64,000 bases of DNA from Ignavibacterium sp. (lineage in GTDB: Bacteria; Bacteroidota; Ignavibacteria; Ignavibacteriales; Ignavibacteriaceae), in the NCBI GenBank assembly GCA_018335755.1, contig JAGXRK010000063.1:1-64000 (forward strand). Reading direction: 5' to 3'. The translations under genes and the position numbers were made by a program. Each line of letters begins with the position of its first letter. The first letter of the stretch is position 1. Below, one piece after another: positions 42,635 to 52,776 of the stretch. The notes under the pieces are model-generated. The model worked only from the letters and a program-made list of their open reading frames with translations. It had not been told where the DNA came from and did not search any database.

Positions 42635-43387
42635 ATGAAAATAGCAGTATGTGTCAGTCACGTTCCGGACACTGCTACAAGAGTAAAAATCGGGTCTGAT
42701 CAGAAATCGATAGACTCAAACGGTGTAACATATGTACTTAATCCATATGATGAATTTGCAATTGAAGAAGCACTTAAGCTAAAGGAAAAAAACGGAGGAA
42801 CACCTGAGGTTATTTTATTAAGTGTTGGTGGTGATGCTAATAAAGAAACAATCCGTAAAGCTTTAGCATTGGGTGCTGATTCTGCTGTACTTCTTAAAGA
42901 TGATAATCCACGAGATTCTGCAGGAATAGCAAAAGCTTTATCCGAAGAAATAAAGTCACTTGGCTGTGAAGTAGTCTTCTTCGGAAAACAATCTGTTGAT
43001 TACGATAACTCAATAACCGGCCAGTTAACCGCAGAGATGTTAGGTTACAATTGTGTATCCGTTGTTGTATCTCTAAATATTGACGGAAATAAGGTAACAG
43101 CCGAAACTGAAATTGAAGGTGGAAGAGAGGTTGTAGAAACCGAATTTCCTGTAATTATTACAGCTCAAAAAGGATTAAACGAACCACGTTATGCTTCACT
43201 AAAAGGAATAATGGCTGCGAAAAAGAAAACCATTGAAGAAAAACCAGCAGCCGCATACGAAAACTTTACGGAGGTAAGTTCAATGATTATGCCTCCACCC
43301 AAGCAGCCGGGCAGAATTATCGGAACTGACTCAAGTGCTATTCCCGAGCTTGTTCGGTTATTAAGAGAAGAAGCAAAAGTTATTTAA
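42635..43387 (+). CDS. etfB: Electron transfer flavoprotein beta subunit
   Basis: 250 aa. 'KIAVCVSHVPDTATRVKI' start, 'YVLNPYDEFAIEEALKLKEK' (EtfB signature) and the AMP-binding region 'GKQSVDYDNSITGQLTAEML'. With EtfA it forms the ETF heterodimer that moves electrons from acyl-CoA dehydrogenases and similar enzymes. A strong GGAGG precedes the start. It is 10 bases before etfA. Confidence 0.97.
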   Translation: MKIAVCVSHVPDTATRVKIGSDQKSIDSNGVTYVLNPYDEFAIEEALKLKEKNGGTPEVILLSVGGDANKETIRKALALGADSAVLLKDDNPRDSAGIAKALSEEIKSLGCEVVFFGKQSVDYDNSITGQLTAEMLGYNCVSVVVSLNIDGNKVTAETEIEGGREVVETEFPVIITAQKGLNEPRYASLKGIMAAKKKTIEEKPAAAYENFTEVSSMIMPPPKQPGRIIGTDSSAIPELVRLLREEAKVI

Positions 43388-43397
43388 GGAATTAATT

Positions 43398-44369
43398 ATG
43401 GCAAATAAAGTTTTAGTTGTACTTGAACAAAGAGAGAAAATAATTAAAAAAGCAGGCTTTGAAGCTCTTACTCTGGGTTCTGAACTTGCAAAACAATTCA
43501 ATACAGAAGTTGAAGCTGTTATTGCCGGCGGCGATATTTCCAATTTGCAGGATACCGGAGGATACGGTATTTCAAAAGTCACTCATCTTAAGTGCAGTGA
43601 ATTTGAAAATTATTCCCCTTCTGGCTACAGCGAATCAATCTCTAATTATGCAAAAGAAATTAGTGCTGAATTTGTCTTACTACCCAATACAGCTTTGGGC
43701 AAAGATTTAGCTCCGAGGCTTGCTGTTAAATTAAATGCTGGTTGTATTATGGATAGTATTGATTATGAGGTCAAAGATGGTGAAGTAATTCTCACTCGTC
43801 CTGTATATGCAGGCAAAGCTCTCATAAAAGTTAAGTTTAAGACCCAGATAAAAGTATTTACTATCCGGCCAAATGTTTTTAAGGCAATTAAGAATGATTC
43901 CAGCTCAACCTCAGACATTTCTGTTAAAGAAGTGACTTCTCCTAATCTTAAAACACGTGTTACTTCCTTTAAAAAATCAGAAGGCAAACTGGATGTAGCT
44001 GAAGCAGACATCATAGTGTCTGGTGGAAGAGGTTTAAAGGGACCTGAAAATTTCCATTTAATTGAGGAATTAGCTGACTCTCTTGGCGCTGCAGTAGGTG
44101 CATCGCGCGCAGTTGTTGATGCCGGATGGAGACCACACAGAGAACAAGTAGGTCAAACAGGTAAAACTGTCTCACCTTCTCTTTACATAGCTTGCGGTAT
44201 TTCCGGTGCAATACAGCATCTGGCAGGAATGTCTACTTCAAAATTTATTGTGGCAATTAATAAAGACAAAGATGCACCAATTTTTAATGCAGCAGACTAT
44301 GGTATTGCCGGAGATGTTTTTGAGATTGTTCCAAAGCTTACAGAAGAAATTAAAAAACTTAAATCCTGA
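43398..44369 (+). CDS. etfA: Electron transfer flavoprotein alpha subunit
   Basis: 323 aa. FAD-binding C-terminal domain with '[20 protein letters not shown]', 'IQHLAGM' and '[17 protein letters not shown]', the EtfA signature. N-terminal half matches the alpha/beta domain of the family. Partner of EtfB. The following gene begins 18 bases later. Confidence 0.97.
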   Translation: MANKVLVVLEQREKIIKKAGFEALTLGSELAKQFNTEVEAVIAGGDISNLQDTGGYGISKVTHLKCSEFENYSPSGYSESISNYAKEISAEFVLLPNTALGKDLAPRLAVKLNAGCIMDSIDYEVKDGEVILTRPVYAGKALIKVKFKTQIKVFTIRPNVFKAIKNDSSSTSDISVKEVTSPNLKTRVTSFKKSEGKLDVAEADIIVSGGRGLKGPENFHLIEELADSLGAAVGASRAVVDAGWRPHREQVGQTGKTVSPSLYIACGISGAIQHLAGMSTSKFIVAINKDKDAPIFNAADYGIAGDVFEIVPKLTEEIKKLKS

Positions 44370-44387
44370 AACTTTAACGGATAAACT

Positions 44388-44978
44388 GTGCAGAAAATTC
44401 AATGTGAAATATTAGGCCTTTCCACAAGCCCTGCTACTGGCGGGGCTTATGCTATTCTTCTTAAAGAAGTTAATGGTGTAAGGAGGCTTCCTATTATAAT
44501 CGGTGCCTTTGAAGCACAGGCAATTGCTCTTGAAATTGAGGGGATAAAACCCCCAAGGCCTTTAACTCACGATTTACTAAAACAGTTGGTTGATAATCTG
44601 GGCGCAACTGTTCTGGAAATAATTGTTGATGAACTTCGTGAGAATACTTTTTATGCAAAGATAATTCTTGATGTTTCGGGGCTTACAAATGAAATTGATG
44701 CCAGACCAAGTGATGCTATTGCTCTTGCAGTTCGGGCAGATGCCCCAATTTTTGTATCAGATCAGGTTATGGATACTGCTTCTTTTGTTCCGTCGGATGA
44801 AAATGAAACTGAGCAAAGTTCCTCCCCGTTTATAAATTCAGAAGAACAGAAGCCAACAACAAAAGAGGCACAATTGGCCGCTCTTCAGGATAAATTAAGA
44901 GAAGCTTTAGAAAGAGAAGAATATGAAAGAGCCGCTAAACTTAGAGATGATATAAAACGAATAACCAGTAATAACTAG
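44388..44978 (+). CDS. Bifunctional nuclease family (DUF151) protein with UVR motif
   Basis: 196 aa, GTG start at 44388; the family N-terminus 'IQCEILGLSTSPATGGAYAI' begins right there. 'RRLPIIIGAFEAQAIAL' and 'EIDARPSDAIALAVR' are DUF151 hallmarks. C-terminal 'LREALEREEYERAAKLRDDI' is a UvrB/UvrC (UVR) motif helix pair. Some homologues have nuclease activity; the cellular role is uncertain. Likely cotranscribed with etfBA. Its end overlaps the convergent neighbour by 4 bases. Confidence 0.93.
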   Translation: MQKIQCEILGLSTSPATGGAYAILLKEVNGVRRLPIIIGAFEAQAIALEIEGIKPPRPLTHDLLKQLVDNLGATVLEIIVDELRENTFYAKIILDVSGLTNEIDARPSDAIALAVRADAPIFVSDQVMDTASFVPSDENETEQSSSPFINSEEQKPTTKEAQLAALQDKLREALEREEYERAAKLRDDIKRITSNN

Positions 44979-46459
44979 TTAAAAACTTCCTTTCCAATAT
45001 TACACTCCAGGCATCGCTGTTTAATACAGTAGTTTCTGAATAATTCGATCATTCCCTGATAAAATATACTTTGCAATTTTTGATTCTTTATTAAAAGAAC
45101 TTCACTTACATCCGATATTAATTTATTACCTTCTTTTTGCTTGAAGTTTAAATAAAGAGCCAAAACTTTTTCAGCAGCTGTTCTATTACCAAATAAATCA
45201 AAGTAAACAGACATAAATGGAAGAATAAGATTTACTATTATTTCATCCGCCCGTCCTAAACCTAAAAAATATTTAATTTTAGCTTTAACCGGTTTATTAA
45301 AATTATAGTGGGTTGCCCAATAACCATCCGCTTTGATGATTAATAAATTCCTTAACCTGGTAATTAATTTATTCTGATCGTTATTCTCTTCAAATACTTT
45401 AATAAAACGGCTGACAAGATTTTTTTGTAAAATTATATACAATAATCTTGCGCCAGATGCAATTCTTACTGTAGGAAAATTTTGTGGTCTTAGTTTAAAG
45501 AAATTCCAGTCACTAATTAAAAATGACTCTCCGTCATATCTAGGTCGGATATTTACCCAGTTCTCCACTAAATTTCTGACATATTCAGAAGTTTCTTCAT
45601 CTGGAATTTTATTTACATCTGGAATAATTCCGCTTATACTAAATAAAATACTCTCCAGAACACTTACATTTTTTTCTTCGTCATTAAGTGAATTTAGAAA
45701 CCTGATATCTGCTGCATTACTTAACCGATACAGAATATTTTTATTTTTTGAATAACCTAACGCTTCAAAAAGCTGTTCATAAAATAACTGCTGCCATATC
45801 AGTTTATCTTCAAATTCGGATATTTCAAAATGCCGGTTTTCAATTTCTTTCTCAAAATTGTACTTAACAACAGGTTCTTTAAATTGATTTTTACTAAATA
45901 TGATTAATTCTTTTAACCGGTTAATATATCGTTCGCATTTTTTACGATGTCTTAGCAAACCAAGCTCATTAATAAAATCAAGTTTAGTTTTGAGAGGAAC
46001 ATCAGAATTTAATCCGATGCATGGCATTCTAAGCTTATCTTCTGTTTTTATTGAACTGAGATGATCAAATATTCTTTTTCTGATTGGTTCGTTTAGGTAA
46101 TTTTCGAGTGCAATAGAATTTACTTTTCTGCCGCTTTGAGTAACTACATAATTCTGGTGGGTTTCTTCGGATAGAGTAACATGAAGAATAAGTTTATTAT
46201 ATCTTTTATTCAGATGATGGCCGTGGGTTCGCCAATCAGAATGATAATTATCAATTTCAACATCACCATTAAAGGTCAAATTACCGATTCTTATCCTGGC
46301 ATTATGAAAATCGGGTCCGGCAAGATCAATGTTTCGCTGACCCGGATCCAGGATTTCAATTGTAGCTTCCTCTGAAGTATTTATGGTATCGGTAAATTCT
46401 CGTTGCTCCCAGATTTCATAAAGTATTTCCTCCGGAATTCTGGATTTATTTGTTGTCAT
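44975..46459 (-). CDS. DUF2851 family protein
   Basis: 494 aa. 'IPEEILYEIWEQREF', 'GDVEIDNYHSDWRTHGHHLN' and 'YNKLILHVTLSEE' are typical of DUF2851, a family common in Bacteroidota and relatives with no proven function. The C-terminus has a cysteine cluster ('CIKQRCLECNIG'). The conserved His/Asp residues suggest metal binding. Overlaps the end of the convergent DUF151 gene by 4 bases. Confidence 0.88.
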   Translation of the reverse strand: MTTNKSRIPEEILYEIWEQREFTDTINTSEEATIEILDPGQRNIDLAGPDFHNARIRIGNLTFNGDVEIDNYHSDWRTHGHHLNKRYNKLILHVTLSEETHQNYVVTQSGRKVNSIALENYLNEPIRKRIFDHLSSIKTEDKLRMPCIGLNSDVPLKTKLDFINELGLLRHRKKCERYINRLKELIIFSKNQFKEPVVKYNFEKEIENRHFEISEFEDKLIWQQLFYEQLFEALGYSKNKNILYRLSNAADIRFLNSLNDEEKNVSVLESILFSISGIIPDVNKIPDEETSEYVRNLVENWVNIRPRYDGESFLISDWNFFKLRPQNFPTVRIASGARLLYIILQKNLVSRFIKVFEENNDQNKLITRLRNLLIIKADGYWATHYNFNKPVKAKIKYFLGLGRADEIIVNLILPFMSVYFDLFGNRTAAEKVLALYLNFKQKEGNKLISDVSEVLLIKNQKLQSIFYQGMIELFRNYCIKQRCLECNIGKEVFN

Positions 46460-46574
46460 TAAAAATCGATTTACTGAAATTATATTAAAACATTTCTCTC
46501 CAAATTAAAAAATGTTTATGTAAATACAAGATATTCTGCGGGTAAATCTTTTTGTATTTAATAAAAAAGATTAT

Positions 46575-47384
46575 TTAGGAAAGGATGTTTGAAACTTGGT
46601 TATTTAAGCTGATAATTTCTTCTGCTGCGTTCATATCAAAATCATCTGATGAGTCTTTATAAATTATCCCTCTGCTGATATTGATAAGATATCGTTTTCT
46701 ATTGATTTCTTTAAATGCATTAACAACATCATGTAATTTTCCGCCCTGGGCACCTACACCCGGCAGAAGAACTGGCAAATCTCTTATATGTTCAAAATTT
46801 TCATTAAGTTCTTCAGACCTGGTAGCTCCGAAAACTATACCGCAATTCTTTTTTTTATTCCAGTTATTTACTGCATTTATTACTTTTTGAAAGACATAAC
46901 TCCCGTCACTTAACTTTAGTTTTTCAAAATCACTTGCTCCCGGGTTTGAGGTTAGTGCCAGGATAAAATTCAGTTTATCATCATATTCTAGAAACGGTGA
47001 AACTGAATCATAACCCATATAAGGATGAAGAGTTATTGAATCAAACCCCATAGAATTAAAAACAGCTGATGCATACTTTTTTGATGTGTTTCCGATATCT
47101 CCGCGTTTTGCATCACCAATTGTAAGTATATCCTGTGGAATATAATTAAGAGTCTGCTCAATATTTTTTAAGCCATTAGCACCTTCTACTTCATAAAAAG
47201 CAAAATTAATTTTATACGCCGCAGCATATTTACTTGTAGCTTCTATTATTCTGCGATTAAATTCAAGAATTGGATTTGATTCTTTTAGAAGTGATTCAGG
47301 AAGTTTATTGATATCAGTATCCAGTCCAACACAAATAAACTTATTGTTGTGATTAGCAGATTCAAGTTTTTGTAAAGCATTCAT
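46575..47384 (-). CDS. pyrF: Orotidine-5'-phosphate decarboxylase
   Basis: 269 aa, the longer type-2 form. 'ICVGLDTDINKLPESLL' opens it; catalytic 'IGDAKRGDIGNTSKKYA' holds the Lys-Asp pair; 'VLLPGVGAQGGK' and 'YLINISRGIIYKD' form the phosphate-binding end. It makes UMP from OMP. Its start is 1 base after the rodA stop, so it is the last gene of the long minus-strand operon. Confidence 0.95.
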   Translation of the reverse strand: MNALQKLESANHNNKFICVGLDTDINKLPESLLKESNPILEFNRRIIEATSKYAAAYKINFAFYEVEGANGLKNIEQTLNYIPQDILTIGDAKRGDIGNTSKKYASAVFNSMGFDSITLHPYMGYDSVSPFLEYDDKLNFILALTSNPGASDFEKLKLSDGSYVFQKVINAVNNWNKKKNCGIVFGATRSEELNENFEHIRDLPVLLPGVGAQGGKLHDVVNAFKEINRKRYLINISRGIIYKDSSDDFDMNAAEEIISLNNQVSNILS

Positions 47385-47385
47385 A

Positions 47386-48615
47386 TCAAGTATAATTTTT
47401 TCTATTCCGATAAATATTTGCTACAATACCAAGCATTATTGAATTAACCAGAAGCGAACTTCCACCATAGCTAACAAATGGTAAGGGAATGCCTATTACA
47501 GGTAAAATTCCGACTACCATTCCTAAATTTATGACATACTGAATAAAAAACACCGATAAAATTCCAACAACTACCAGACTAAGGAATTCATCTTTTGTTA
47601 CCGACGCTATCTTAAGTAATCTGATAAACAGAGATGTAAAAAGAACAAGGACAAAAAGTGAACCAATAAAGCCAAACTCTTCACCGATAACGCAATATAT
47701 AAAATCCGTCCACTGCTCCGGAATATACTGCAATTGAGTTTGATTGCCTGAAAGATAGCCCTTACCAAACAAACCGCCAGAACCAATTGCAACCTGAGCC
47801 TGAATTGAATTATATCCGGATCCTAAAGGATCGGACATAGGATCGATGAATGCCTGAATTCTTTTTTGCTGGTGCGGACTAAAGGCAGTGTAAACATAGT
47901 CAGTGAAAAAACCTGCTGCAAGATTTAATGCAAATATTGAAGCACTGAAAAAGAGATCTTTACGAAATAACAGTAGTATAGTTGCAACTATTATTAGTGA
48001 ACCTATCAGAGAATAGGTACCGAACAACGATGCTATTGCAACAAATGCAGGGGACAAAACTACAAACAAGCCAAATAAACTTATCCCCTTCCAAAAAATC
48101 AGTACCAGAATCATTCCTATAAAAATTATTGATGATCCAAGGTCCGGTTCAAGCAATATTAAAGCTACCGGAATCATTCCAAGTAATAATGCAATCATTA
48201 TATCTTTAAATGATTCTATGTCTGTATTTTTTTTACTGAGAAATGCAGATAAAGCAAGTATAACTCCTAGTTTTGCAAGCTCAGATGGCTGGAATCCGAT
48301 AGGACCAATTATTAACCAGCTTTTTTGACCAGAAACAGTTTTTCCGATAGTTATAACTGCTAAAAGGAATACTATTGCCGTTATGTAAACTGGCAGCGAA
48401 AGCATCCGGAATGAGTTTGTAGGTATAAAGTACACAGTAAAAAAAATAATTACTGCAATTAAACCTGATATTAACTGCTTTTCAAAATTTCCTTCTGCAG
48501 TTGGATGACTAATTGTTGCACTATAAATAGCAAAGTATCCAATAATCATTAGAAGGATTGCAGGAATAAACAAGCCAAAATCAAATTTATCACTTATATT
48601 ATAATCAACGCGCAA
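47386..48615 (-). CDS. rodA: Rod-shape peptidoglycan glycosyltransferase RodA
   Basis: 409 aa, about ten membrane segments. SEDS-family motifs: 'LLEPDLGSSIIFIGM', 'GKGYLSGNQTQLQYIPEQWT', 'DFIYCVIGEEFGFIGSL' and 'IPLPFVSYGGSSLL'. It polymerises glycan strands with PBP2 in the elongasome. Overlaps mrdA by 11 bases. Confidence 0.97.
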   Translation of the reverse strand: MRVDYNISDKFDFGLFIPAILLMIIGYFAIYSATISHPTAEGNFEKQLISGLIAVIIFFTVYFIPTNSFRMLSLPVYITAIVFLLAVITIGKTVSGQKSWLIIGPIGFQPSELAKLGVILALSAFLSKKNTDIESFKDIMIALLLGMIPVALILLEPDLGSSIIFIGMILVLIFWKGISLFGLFVVLSPAFVAIASLFGTYSLIGSLIIVATILLLFRKDLFFSASIFALNLAAGFFTDYVYTAFSPHQQKRIQAFIDPMSDPLGSGYNSIQAQVAIGSGGLFGKGYLSGNQTQLQYIPEQWTDFIYCVIGEEFGFIGSLFVLVLFTSLFIRLLKIASVTKDEFLSLVVVGILSVFFIQYVINLGMVVGILPVIGIPLPFVSYGGSSLLVNSIMLGIVANIYRNRKNYT

Positions 48616-50422
48616 TATTAACTCCGGCTATTCTTTCATCGTTGGTTAAAGTTTTCATCTTATCTTCGGATTTTTTTTCTTTATTCAAATAAGCTTCAAA
48701 TATTTTTTTAGCTACCGGTGCTGCATGAGTTCCGCCGAAACCAACATTTTCAATAACCACAGCTACTGCTATCTGAGGATCTTCATAAGGTGCAAAGCCT
48801 ACAAATAATGCGTGATCTTTTCCATGCGGATTTTGAGCAGTTCCTGTTTTTCCAGCCGTTGTATATTTATCTACTTTCAAACTTGTTGCCGTCCCTGCAC
48901 CATGAACAACTAAAAACATCCCTTCCTTAACTACATCAAAAACAGATTCTTTAATACCTGTTTCAATTTTATCAAATTCAACAGGTATAAAATCTTTCGT
49001 ATACTCGTCCAGGTATCCTTTAACAATGTGTGGTGTAAAAGAACTTCCATCGTTAGCAATTAAAGCTGTGTATAAAGCCAACTGCAAAGGTGTAACACTA
49101 ACTTCACCCTGCCCTATTCCAAGACTTGCCATGATACTTCTGGGCCAGTTTATACCGTAGATTTTTTCATAATAAGCAGAGTTTGGAATAAATCCCTTTG
49201 ACTCTTCGCCTATATCAATTCCTGTCATATGCCCGAACATAAATTTGTCGCAGTACTCTTGCCATTTATACAAACCTATTTTATAGATTAGCTGATAGAA
49301 ATAGGTATTACAAGATTTTTCTAATGCCCTGAACACATTTACTGCCCCGTGTGAGCCATGGCATTTAAAGAATCTTCCAAAAGTAAAACCGCCTCCGCAG
49401 AATATACTAGTTTGAGGAGTTATAACTCCCATATCTAGGGCAGCAATTGCAGAAAGCATTTTAAAGGTAGAGCCGGGAGGCTTTAAAGACATAGTGGCCC
49501 GGTTAAATGATGGTTTGTCCGGATGATTGTAAAGCGAATCCAGAAACTCTTTGCTTGTAACGTAAGAGAATTGATTCAGATCATAATCAGGTGAACTTAC
49601 CATACCCAAAATCTCACCTGTCTTTGGTTCAATAGCTACTATGGCTCCGCGTTTTCCTTTCATTTCCATTTCAGCTGTTCTTTGAACATCAGCATCTAAA
49701 GATAAAACAAGATCTTTACCTTTAATCGAAACTTTGTCTTCAGAACCATCTCGATACTTGCCAATTTCTCGCCTTCGTGAATCAACTAAAACATAATTAA
49801 ACCCTTTAGTACCGCGCAATAATTTTTCATAAGTCTTTTCGATTCCATTATGGCCCACATAATCGCCAGGGTTATAAAAATCTTTTTCTTGTTTTAATTG
49901 ATTTGGTGAGATTTCTTTTGTGTAACCAAAAGTATGCGAAGCCATAATATGGGCAGGATATCCACGCTGCATTTCAACAATATAATCAATACCAGGCAGA
50001 TGTTCAGAATTTTCTTCAAGCCACGATACAACCTTAAAATCTATTCCCCTTCTGATTCTTAATGGAACAAACTTTGAATAAATTTTATTTTTTTCAAGGA
50101 TTCCATCAACGTAACCAGAATCCATTTCCAGAACTTTATCTAATATTGGGGTTAATTTCCTGTCATAATCAGCCGGTAATATTCTTAAAGTATAAGCGGG
50201 TGTATTACTTACAATAACTTCAAAGTTTCTATCGTAAAAAACTCCCCGGAGAGGAACCTGTTCAACACCTTTTATGCTATTTCCTGCAGAACGTCTGTCG
50301 TATTCTTCCTGATTAATAATCTGCATAGTAAAAAGACGCACTGCTATTAGTCCGAATACAATTACAATTGCAGTATGAATTAAGAAACTTCTGTTTACTG
50401 AAGCAAAACTTTCAGAGTTCAA
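48605..50422 (-). CDS. mrdA: Penicillin-binding protein 2 (elongasome transpeptidase)
   Basis: 605 aa. One membrane anchor (about 12-32), a PBP dimerisation domain, and the transpeptidase domain with SxxK 'STFKML', 'SCN' in 'EKSCNTYFY', and 'KTGT' in 'AGKTGTAQNP'. It crosslinks peptidoglycan during side-wall growth together with RodA. Overlaps mreD by 4 bases. Confidence 0.97.
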   Translation of the reverse strand: MNSESFASVNRSFLIHTAIVIVFGLIAVRLFTMQIINQEEYDRRSAGNSIKGVEQVPLRGVFYDRNFEVIVSNTPAYTLRILPADYDRKLTPILDKVLEMDSGYVDGILEKNKIYSKFVPLRIRRGIDFKVVSWLEENSEHLPGIDYIVEMQRGYPAHIMASHTFGYTKEISPNQLKQEKDFYNPGDYVGHNGIEKTYEKLLRGTKGFNYVLVDSRRREIGKYRDGSEDKVSIKGKDLVLSLDADVQRTAEMEMKGKRGAIVAIEPKTGEILGMVSSPDYDLNQFSYVTSKEFLDSLYNHPDKPSFNRATMSLKPPGSTFKMLSAIAALDMGVITPQTSIFCGGGFTFGRFFKCHGSHGAVNVFRALEKSCNTYFYQLIYKIGLYKWQEYCDKFMFGHMTGIDIGEESKGFIPNSAYYEKIYGINWPRSIMASLGIGQGEVSVTPLQLALYTALIANDGSSFTPHIVKGYLDEYTKDFIPVEFDKIETGIKESVFDVVKEGMFLVVHGAGTATSLKVDKYTTAGKTGTAQNPHGKDHALFVGFAPYEDPQIAVAVVIENVGFGGTHAAPVAKKIFEAYLNKEKKSEDKMKTLTNDERIAGVNIAR

Positions 50423-50907
50423 AATAATTTCCTCTTTGGATAAAAGAAAATAAGAAACAAACTAATGACCCCTGTGAACAGAGCCGGGAGTAATGCATAT
50501 TCAAATAATAACTTAAAAACTGTTGTTGTAAAGTCAAGTGCTGAAAATAATGAGTAAATAATTAAGTAAATCAATGTGCTTAAAAAAACTATTAAAGAAA
50601 AATTTACAGGTTTAAGATAAATAACCTGTTTTGTTTCCGATGAAAAATAACCTGCGCTGAATCCGGCTATTGTTTTTGCAATCATAGTGCTACCTAAAAT
50701 ATTACCTGTTATCAAATCAAAAAGAAATCCAAAAACAAAACCCAATACTGTTCCGAATATTTGACCGTTCTTGATTGTATAAAAAACTAAAAGTATAATT
50801 ATGATATTGGGCGTAATATTTCCAATTGATATTAGCGGTATTATAGTTGTTTGCACGAGCAATACAGGAAAAAAAATGAGAACTGCAAGTATAAATTGTA
50901 AGCGCAT
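50419..50907 (-). CDS. mreD: Rod-shape protein MreD
   Basis: 162 aa, about five membrane segments ('FILAVLIFFPVLLVQTTI', 'IIIILLVFYTIKNG', 'LGFVFGFLFDLITGNILG'). 'DLITGNILGSTMIAKTIAGF' matches the MreD core. Identity rests on topology and on its place between mreC and mrdA. Confidence 0.9.
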   Translation of the reverse strand: MRLQFILAVLIFFPVLLVQTTIIPLISIGNITPNIIIILLVFYTIKNGQIFGTVLGFVFGFLFDLITGNILGSTMIAKTIAGFSAGYFSSETKQVIYLKPVNFSLIVFLSTLIYLIIYSLFSALDFTTTVFKLLFEYALLPALFTGVISLFLIFFYPKRKLF

Positions 50908-50912
50908 CTAAA

Positions 50913-51743
50913 TCATTTATTAAAAAAATTCAGTTCAAGATCTTCTATTTGTTTACTTTTTATGATACCAAGAATAAAAACGTGTTCTGCTCTGAAGAAA
51001 TCTACGAATGGAATTACAGTTATTTCATTAAAAATGCCTGTTTCAACTTTACCAAAATCTGCTGCAATACCAACCGGAACAGAAACGGGTATAATTGAAC
51101 TTATTTCAGAAGTTACTATTCTATCACCTTTCTGGATCTGATAGGTTTTTGGAATATTAATCAAAACCAGTGATTCACCATTCCACCTCATAACTGCATG
51201 TTCCCCTGTTCTTTCACATTTAACTGTAACCTTTAAATCAACATTCTGAAGTGTTCTTGCAATTGAAAAATTTTCTGAAGTTGATAAAATTATTCCAACT
51301 AATCCTGAATGATTTATCACCGGCATACCGGGTTTTACGCCATCAGCAGATCCCGCATTCACTGTAACAGTGCCTTGTGCAACTGAGATGGATTTAGATA
51401 CTATTGAAGCCGGTATCAGAGGTAAATTTGAAGTATCTTTTAAAGCTAACATTTCTTTCAAGTCTTCGGCTATTATACCATATTGACGTAGTTTACTGAT
51501 ATGTAGCATTAGTTCTGCATTAGTTCGCCTGAGATTTTCATTTTCCTTTCTTATTGAACTTGTATTAAAAATATCATTAAATACAGAGGTAACTGAGGCA
51601 AATGTACCGAATGCAATTGTGCGGACTTTTTTAACACCGGCAGATTGATTTTGAGTGAGTAATATAAGACTGATCAGAATCAGTAAAATGAGGATAATAT
51701 ATTCTTTAAATTTTTCCCAAAGATTGGTAAATAATCTAATCAT
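50913..51743 (-). CDS. mreC: Rod-shape protein MreC
   Basis: 276 aa. N-terminal membrane segment (about 13-28), a coiled coil (about 55-90, 'RKENENLRRTNAELMLHISK') and the beta-rich MreC domain ('VTVNAGSADGVKPGMPVI', 'GLVGIILSTSENFS'). A periplasmic scaffold linking MreB to cell-wall enzymes. Its start shares a base with the mreB end. Confidence 0.96.
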   Translation of the reverse strand: MIRLFTNLWEKFKEYIILILLILISLILLTQNQSAGVKKVRTIAFGTFASVTSVFNDIFNTSSIRKENENLRRTNAELMLHISKLRQYGIIAEDLKEMLALKDTSNLPLIPASIVSKSISVAQGTVTVNAGSADGVKPGMPVINHSGLVGIILSTSENFSIARTLQNVDLKVTVKCERTGEHAVMRWNGESLVLINIPKTYQIQKGDRIVTSEISSIIPVSVPVGIAADFGKVETGIFNEITVIPFVDFFRAEHVFILGIIKSKQIEDLELNFFNK

Positions 51744-52768
51744 TAATATCTTCTGTTACGTATTAGTACCTTCGAATAATGGTTTAAGTTTTCAATTATT
51801 TTACCAGCACCTCTTACAACTGCTGTTAGGGGATCTTCAGCAATATGTACAGGAAGACTTGTTTCCATCCTTATTCTTTCATCAAGACCTTTAAGTAGAG
51901 CACCTCCGCCGGTTACCATAACACCACGATCAAGAATGTCTGCTGATAGCTCAGGAGGTGTTCTTTCCAGGGTTTGCCTTACGGCTTCAACTATTTGAAC
52001 TACTGATTCATTAAGCGCTTCCCTGATCTCCACGGAACTTACTTCTGTAGTTTTAGGAATACCGCCAACAAGATCGCGCCCTTTGACCTGAATTGTAATT
52101 TCTTCTTTAAGAGGTACGGCAGAACCAACTTCACATTTTATGGCTTCTGCAGTTCTTTCACCAATAAGTATATTATGATTTTTTTTGAAAAATTGCATAA
52201 TTGCATAATTCATTTCATCACCAGCTATACGAATTGATTCTTCATTAACAATTCCTGATAAGGCGATAACAGCAATTTCAGTGGTTCCTCCACCAATATC
52301 AATAATCATATTACCCACCGGAGCTTCAACGTCAATACCAATACCAATAGCGGCAGCCATAGGTTCAGCAACTAGATGCACTTCTTTAGCTCCCGCGTGT
52401 TCGGCACTATCTCTTACAGCTCTTTTTTCAACCTCGGTTACACCGCTTGGCACAGCAACGACAATTCTACGGCTGGAAAATGCACCAGCACGTACACGTT
52501 TAATAAACGCACGAATCATTCCTTCAGCAATTTCAAAATCAGCTATAACACCATCGCGCATAGGTCTGGTAACTTTAATTTCCTTATGTTCCCTTCCCTG
52601 CATTTCTTTGGCTTTATTGCCAAGTGCAATAATACGTTTGGAATTTTTATCAAATGCAACAATTGATGGTTCATTTAGCACAATACCTTTTCCTTTGATG
52701 TAGATCAAAGTATTGGCAGTACCAAGATCGATTGCAATATCAGCGGAGAAAAAATCTAATAGTCCCAT
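51743..52768 (-). CDS. mreB: Actin-like rod-shape protein MreB
   Basis: 341 aa. 'DIAIDLGTANTLIYIKGKGI' (phosphate-1), 'MIIDIGGGTTEIAVIALSGI' (phosphate-2) and 'VMVTGGGALLKGLDERI' (adenosine) motifs. Forms membrane-bound filaments that direct side-wall synthesis. 8 bases separate it from purH upstream. Confidence 0.98.
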   Translation of the reverse strand: MGLLDFFSADIAIDLGTANTLIYIKGKGIVLNEPSIVAFDKNSKRIIALGNKAKEMQGREHKEIKVTRPMRDGVIADFEIAEGMIRAFIKRVRAGAFSSRRIVVAVPSGVTEVEKRAVRDSAEHAGAKEVHLVAEPMAAAIGIGIDVEAPVGNMIIDIGGGTTEIAVIALSGIVNEESIRIAGDEMNYAIMQFFKKNHNILIGERTAEAIKCEVGSAVPLKEEITIQVKGRDLVGGIPKTTEVSSVEIREALNESVVQIVEAVRQTLERTPPELSADILDRGVMVTGGGALLKGLDERIRMETSLPVHIAEDPLTAVVRGAGKIIENLNHYSKVLIRNRRY

Positions 52769-52776
52769 TTGCCTCT

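Noticed and set aside
52281-52703. 140-aa ORF opposite mreB
   Set aside because: Antisense shadow of a highly conserved gene with biased codon use.
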